This document shows, one piece after another, positions 61,774 to 64,000 of a DNA stretch of 64,000 bases; the stretch's first letter is position 1; each line of letters opens with the position of its first letter. The position numbers and the translations under genes are program-made. Origin of the DNA: Pseudomonas orientalis (GTDB lineage: Bacteria > Pseudomonadota > Gammaproteobacteria > Pseudomonadales > Pseudomonadaceae); NCBI RefSeq assembly GCF_002934065.1, contig NZ_CP018049.1, positions 5,764,501 through 5,828,500 on the forward strand, read 5' to 3'. Under the pieces are notes generated by a model. It was not told the origin of the DNA, did no database searches, and saw nothing but the letters and a program-made list of their open reading frames with translations.

Positions 61774-63849
61774 ATGACAGAGCTGTCGCAGGTGCCGGTG
61801 ACGGCACTCAAGGGTGTCGGTGAAGCCATGGCCGAGAAACTAGCCAAGGTCGGCCTGGAAAACCTTCAGGACGTGCTGTTCCACCTGCCGCTGCGCTACC
61901 AGGATCGCACCCGGGTCGTGCCCATTGGCCATTTGCGCCCTGGTCAGGACGCGGTGATCGAAGGCACTGTCAGCGGCGCCGACGTGGTCATGGGCAAGCG
62001 CCGCAGCCTGGTGGTGCGCCTGCAGGACGGTACCGGCGGCCTGAGCCTGCGCTTCTATCACTTCAGCAATGCGCAGAAAGAAGGCCTCAAGCGCGGCACC
62101 CGCGTGCGCTGCTACGGCGAAGCGCGGCCGGGAGCCTCGGGCCTGGAGATCTACCACCCGGAGTACCGTGCCATAACCGGCGATGAACCGCCGCCGGTGG
62201 ACACTACCCTAACGCCTATCTACCCGCTGACCGAAGGCCTCACCCAGCAACGCCTGCGCCAGTTGTGCATGCAGACCCTGACGATGCTCGGCCCGCAAAG
62301 CCTGCCCGACTGGCTGCCGCTGGAGCTGGCGCGCGACTATCAACTGGCACCGCTGGCCGACGCGATTCGCTACCTGCACCATCCGCCGGCCGACGCCGAT
62401 GTCGACGAACTCGCCCTCGGCCATCACTGGGCGCAGCATCGCCTGGCCTTCGAAGAATTGCTGACCCATCAACTGTCCCAGCAGCGCCTGCGCGAAAGCA
62501 TGCGCTCGCTGCGCGCTCCGGCGATGCCCAAGGCCACGCGCCTGCCCGCGCAATACCTGGCCAACCTGGGCTTTGCCCCCACCGGCGCCCAGCAACGCGT
62601 CGGCAACGAGATTGCCTACGACCTCAGCCAGCAGGAACCGATGCTGCGCCTGATCCAGGGCGATGTGGGCGCGGGCAAGACCGTGGTCGCCGCCCTCGCC
62701 GCTTTGCAGGCCCTGGAAGCCGGTTACCAGGTCGCGCTGATGGCACCCACGGAAATTCTCGCTGAACAGCACTTCATCACCTTCAAACGCTGGCTCGAGC
62801 CGCTGGGGCTGGAAGTCGCGTGGCTGGCCGGCAAGCTCAAGGGCAAGAACCGCGCAGCCTCCCTGGAGCAAATCGCCGCCGGCGCGCCCATGGTGGTGGG
62901 CACCCATGCATTGTTCCAGGACGAAGTGCAGTTCAAGAACCTGGCGCTGGTGATCATCGACGAACAGCACCGCTTCGGCGTGCAACAGCGCCTGGCCCTG
63001 CGCCAGAAAGGCGTCGGCGGGCGCATGAACCCGCACCAGTTGATCATGACCGCCACGCCGATCCCGCGCACACTGGCCATGAGCGCCTACGCTGACCTCG
63101 ACACCTCGATCCTCGACGAACTGCCGCCCGGCCGCACGCCGGTCAACACCGTGCTGGTCACCGACACGCGGCGCGTCGAAGTGATCGAGCGGGTGCGCGG
63201 CGCCTGCGCCGAAGGCCGCCAGGCGTACTGGGTGTGTACGCTGATCGAAGAGTCCGAAGAGCTGACCTGCCAAGCCGCCGAAACCACCTATGAAGACCTC
63301 ACCAGCGCCCTGGGCGAACTCAAGGTGGGGCTGATCCATGGCCGGATGAAACCGGCCGAAAAAGCTGCGGTGATGGCCGAGTTCAAGGCCGGCAACCTGC
63401 AATTGCTGGTGGCCACCACTGTGATCGAAGTGGGTGTGGACGTGCCAAACGCCAGCCTGATGATCATTGAAAACCCCGAGCGCCTGGGCCTGGCGCAACT
63501 GCACCAACTGCGCGGCCGCGTCGGTCGGGGCAGCGCCGCCAGCCATTGCGTGCTGCTGTATCACCCGCCGCTGTCGCAGATCGGCCGCCAACGGCTGGGC
63601 ATCATGCGCGAAACCAACGACGGTTTTGTCATTGCCGAAAAAGACCTCGAGTTGCGCGGTCCTGGTGAAATGCTCGGCACCCGCCAGACCGGCCTGTTGC
63701 AATTCAAGGTCGCCGACCTGATGCGCGACGCCGACCTGCTGCCCGCCGTGCGCGACGCAGCGCAAGCCCTGCTGGAGCGCTGGCCGGAGCATGTCAGCCC
63801 GTTGCTCAACCGCTGGCTGCGGCATGGACAGCAATACGGCCAGGTCTGA
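61774..63849 (+). CDS. recG: ATP-dependent DNA helicase RecG
   Basis: 691 residues from MTELSQVPVTALKGVGEAMA; the upstream start inside oxyR is less likely. The wedge OB domain is about residues 50-150 (GKRRSLVVRLQDGTGGLSLR). Helicase motifs: RLIQGDVGAGKTVVAALAAL (I), MAPTEILAEQH (Ia), IIDEQHRFGVQQRLALRQKG (II), LIMTATPIPRTLAM (III), VATTVIEVGVDVPNASLMII (V), QLRGRVGRG (VI). Reverses stalled forks. Confidence 0.97.
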   Translation: MTELSQVPVTALKGVGEAMAEKLAKVGLENLQDVLFHLPLRYQDRTRVVPIGHLRPGQDAVIEGTVSGADVVMGKRRSLVVRLQDGTGGLSLRFYHFSNAQKEGLKRGTRVRCYGEARPGASGLEIYHPEYRAITGDEPPPVDTTLTPIYPLTEGLTQQRLRQLCMQTLTMLGPQSLPDWLPLELARDYQLAPLADAIRYLHHPPADADVDELALGHHWAQHRLAFEELLTHQLSQQRLRESMRSLRAPAMPKATRLPAQYLANLGFAPTGAQQRVGNEIAYDLSQQEPMLRLIQGDVGAGKTVVAALAALQALEAGYQVALMAPTEILAEQHFITFKRWLEPLGLEVAWLAGKLKGKNRAASLEQIAAGAPMVVGTHALFQDEVQFKNLALVIIDEQHRFGVQQRLALRQKGVGGRMNPHQLIMTATPIPRTLAMSAYADLDTSILDELPPGRTPVNTVLVTDTRRVEVIERVRGACAEGRQAYWVCTLIEESEELTCQAAETTYEDLTSALGELKVGLIHGRMKPAEKAAVMAEFKAGNLQLLVATTVIEVGVDVPNASLMIIENPERLGLAQLHQLRGRVGRGSAASHCVLLYHPPLSQIGRQRLGIMRETNDGFVIAEKDLELRGPGEMLGTRQTGLLQFKVADLMRDADLLPAVRDAAQALLERWPEHVSPLLNRWLRHGQQYGQV

Positions 63850-63953
63850 CGCTCCTACAAGGGCCGCGCACCCGATCACAAACCAAAGTTAGTCAACCAA
63901 CAGGTGTAACAAGCTGGTTATACTTCGGTGACTGTACGAAATTGGATCAGGCC

Positions 63954-64000
63954 ATGTCAGAAGTCGCCCTCGCTACAGCCCCACTGACCGCCCCGCCGGT
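63954..64000 (+). CDS. Start of unidentified gene (truncated at window edge)
   Basis: ATG at 63954 with frame MSEVALATAPLTAPP open to the edge. In related Pseudomonas the gene after recG encodes a YbaK plus HDOD protein, which would fit, but only 15 residues are visible. Confidence 0.45.
   Translation, partial: MSEVALATAPLTAPP

Noticed and set aside
1..64000. tRNA or rRNA genes
   Set aside because: Looked for cloverleaf-type segments ending in CCA and rRNA-like stretches in intergenic gaps; none seen. Consistent with the island using comM rather than a tRNA as its target.

Overview
The window is chromosome from a Pseudomonas, most probably of the P. fluorescens group. The evidence is high-GC codon use, genus-typical genes (sutA, crc, algC, dadA-ridA-dadX, xpt-rep) and many copies of the GTGGGAGGGGGCTTGC-type and GTAGGAGCGAGCTTGCTCGC-type REP palindromes between genes. 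From memory, the gene order follows the P. aeruginosa block xerC-sutA-amtB-glnK-ubiK-comM ... rep-xpt ... dad ... kauB-rpmG-rpmB ... radC-coaBC-dut-algC-argB ... pyrE-crc-rph-yicC-gmk-rpoZ-spoT ... oxyR-recG. Almost everything outside one segment is ordinary conserved core.

Layout. 1-5400: end of a DUF484 gene, xerC and a HAD phosphatase (operon, + strand), then sutA, yjbQ and glnK-amtB (- strand), then ubiK. 5683-17275: comM (yifB), split by a foreign 10.1 kb element. 17281-26650: a chemoreceptor, a LysR regulator with a divergent MATE exporter, a GGDEF/EAL protein, rep and xpt. 26667-41340: acyl-CoA hydrolase/transferase, cytochrome c5, a PauR-like regulator, dadX-ridA-dadA with divergent dadR, a YkgJ protein, an amine oxidase, a MocR regulator, a phospholipase D lipoprotein, a KauB-like aldehyde dehydrogenase and a cupin. 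This amounts to an amine, D-alanine and polyamine catabolism neighbourhood. 41357-53987: rpmG-rpmB, a peptide-binding protein, radC, coaBC-dut, algC-argB, pyrE, crc, rph, yicC, gmk, rpoZ. 54048-64000: spoT-ridA, a lipoprotein, an epimerase, exbB-exbD-tonB, oxyR, recG and the first bases of a further gene.

The accessory region (6328-16422) is AT-rich and bounded by a two-base CT crossover. Removing it restores an uninterrupted 499-codon comM whose Walker A motif lies just after the junction. It carries a large serine recombinase at its right end and a DarT-like DNA ADP-ribosyltransferase paired with a DarT1-type NADAR antitoxin at its left end. Between them are two unrecognised proteins (one Asn-rich, one with a hydrophobic tail), an XRE repressor, a small membrane protein, a tandem pair of paralogous secreted proteins, and a coiled-coil protein with a relaxase-like His motif next to a hairpin-rich, oriT-like segment. 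This is the most interesting part: an integrative, perhaps mobilizable, defence or toxin-antitoxin island that uses the DNA encoding the comM ATPase P-loop as its attachment site.

The calls rest on reading motifs and family resemblance from memory. No database search was run.
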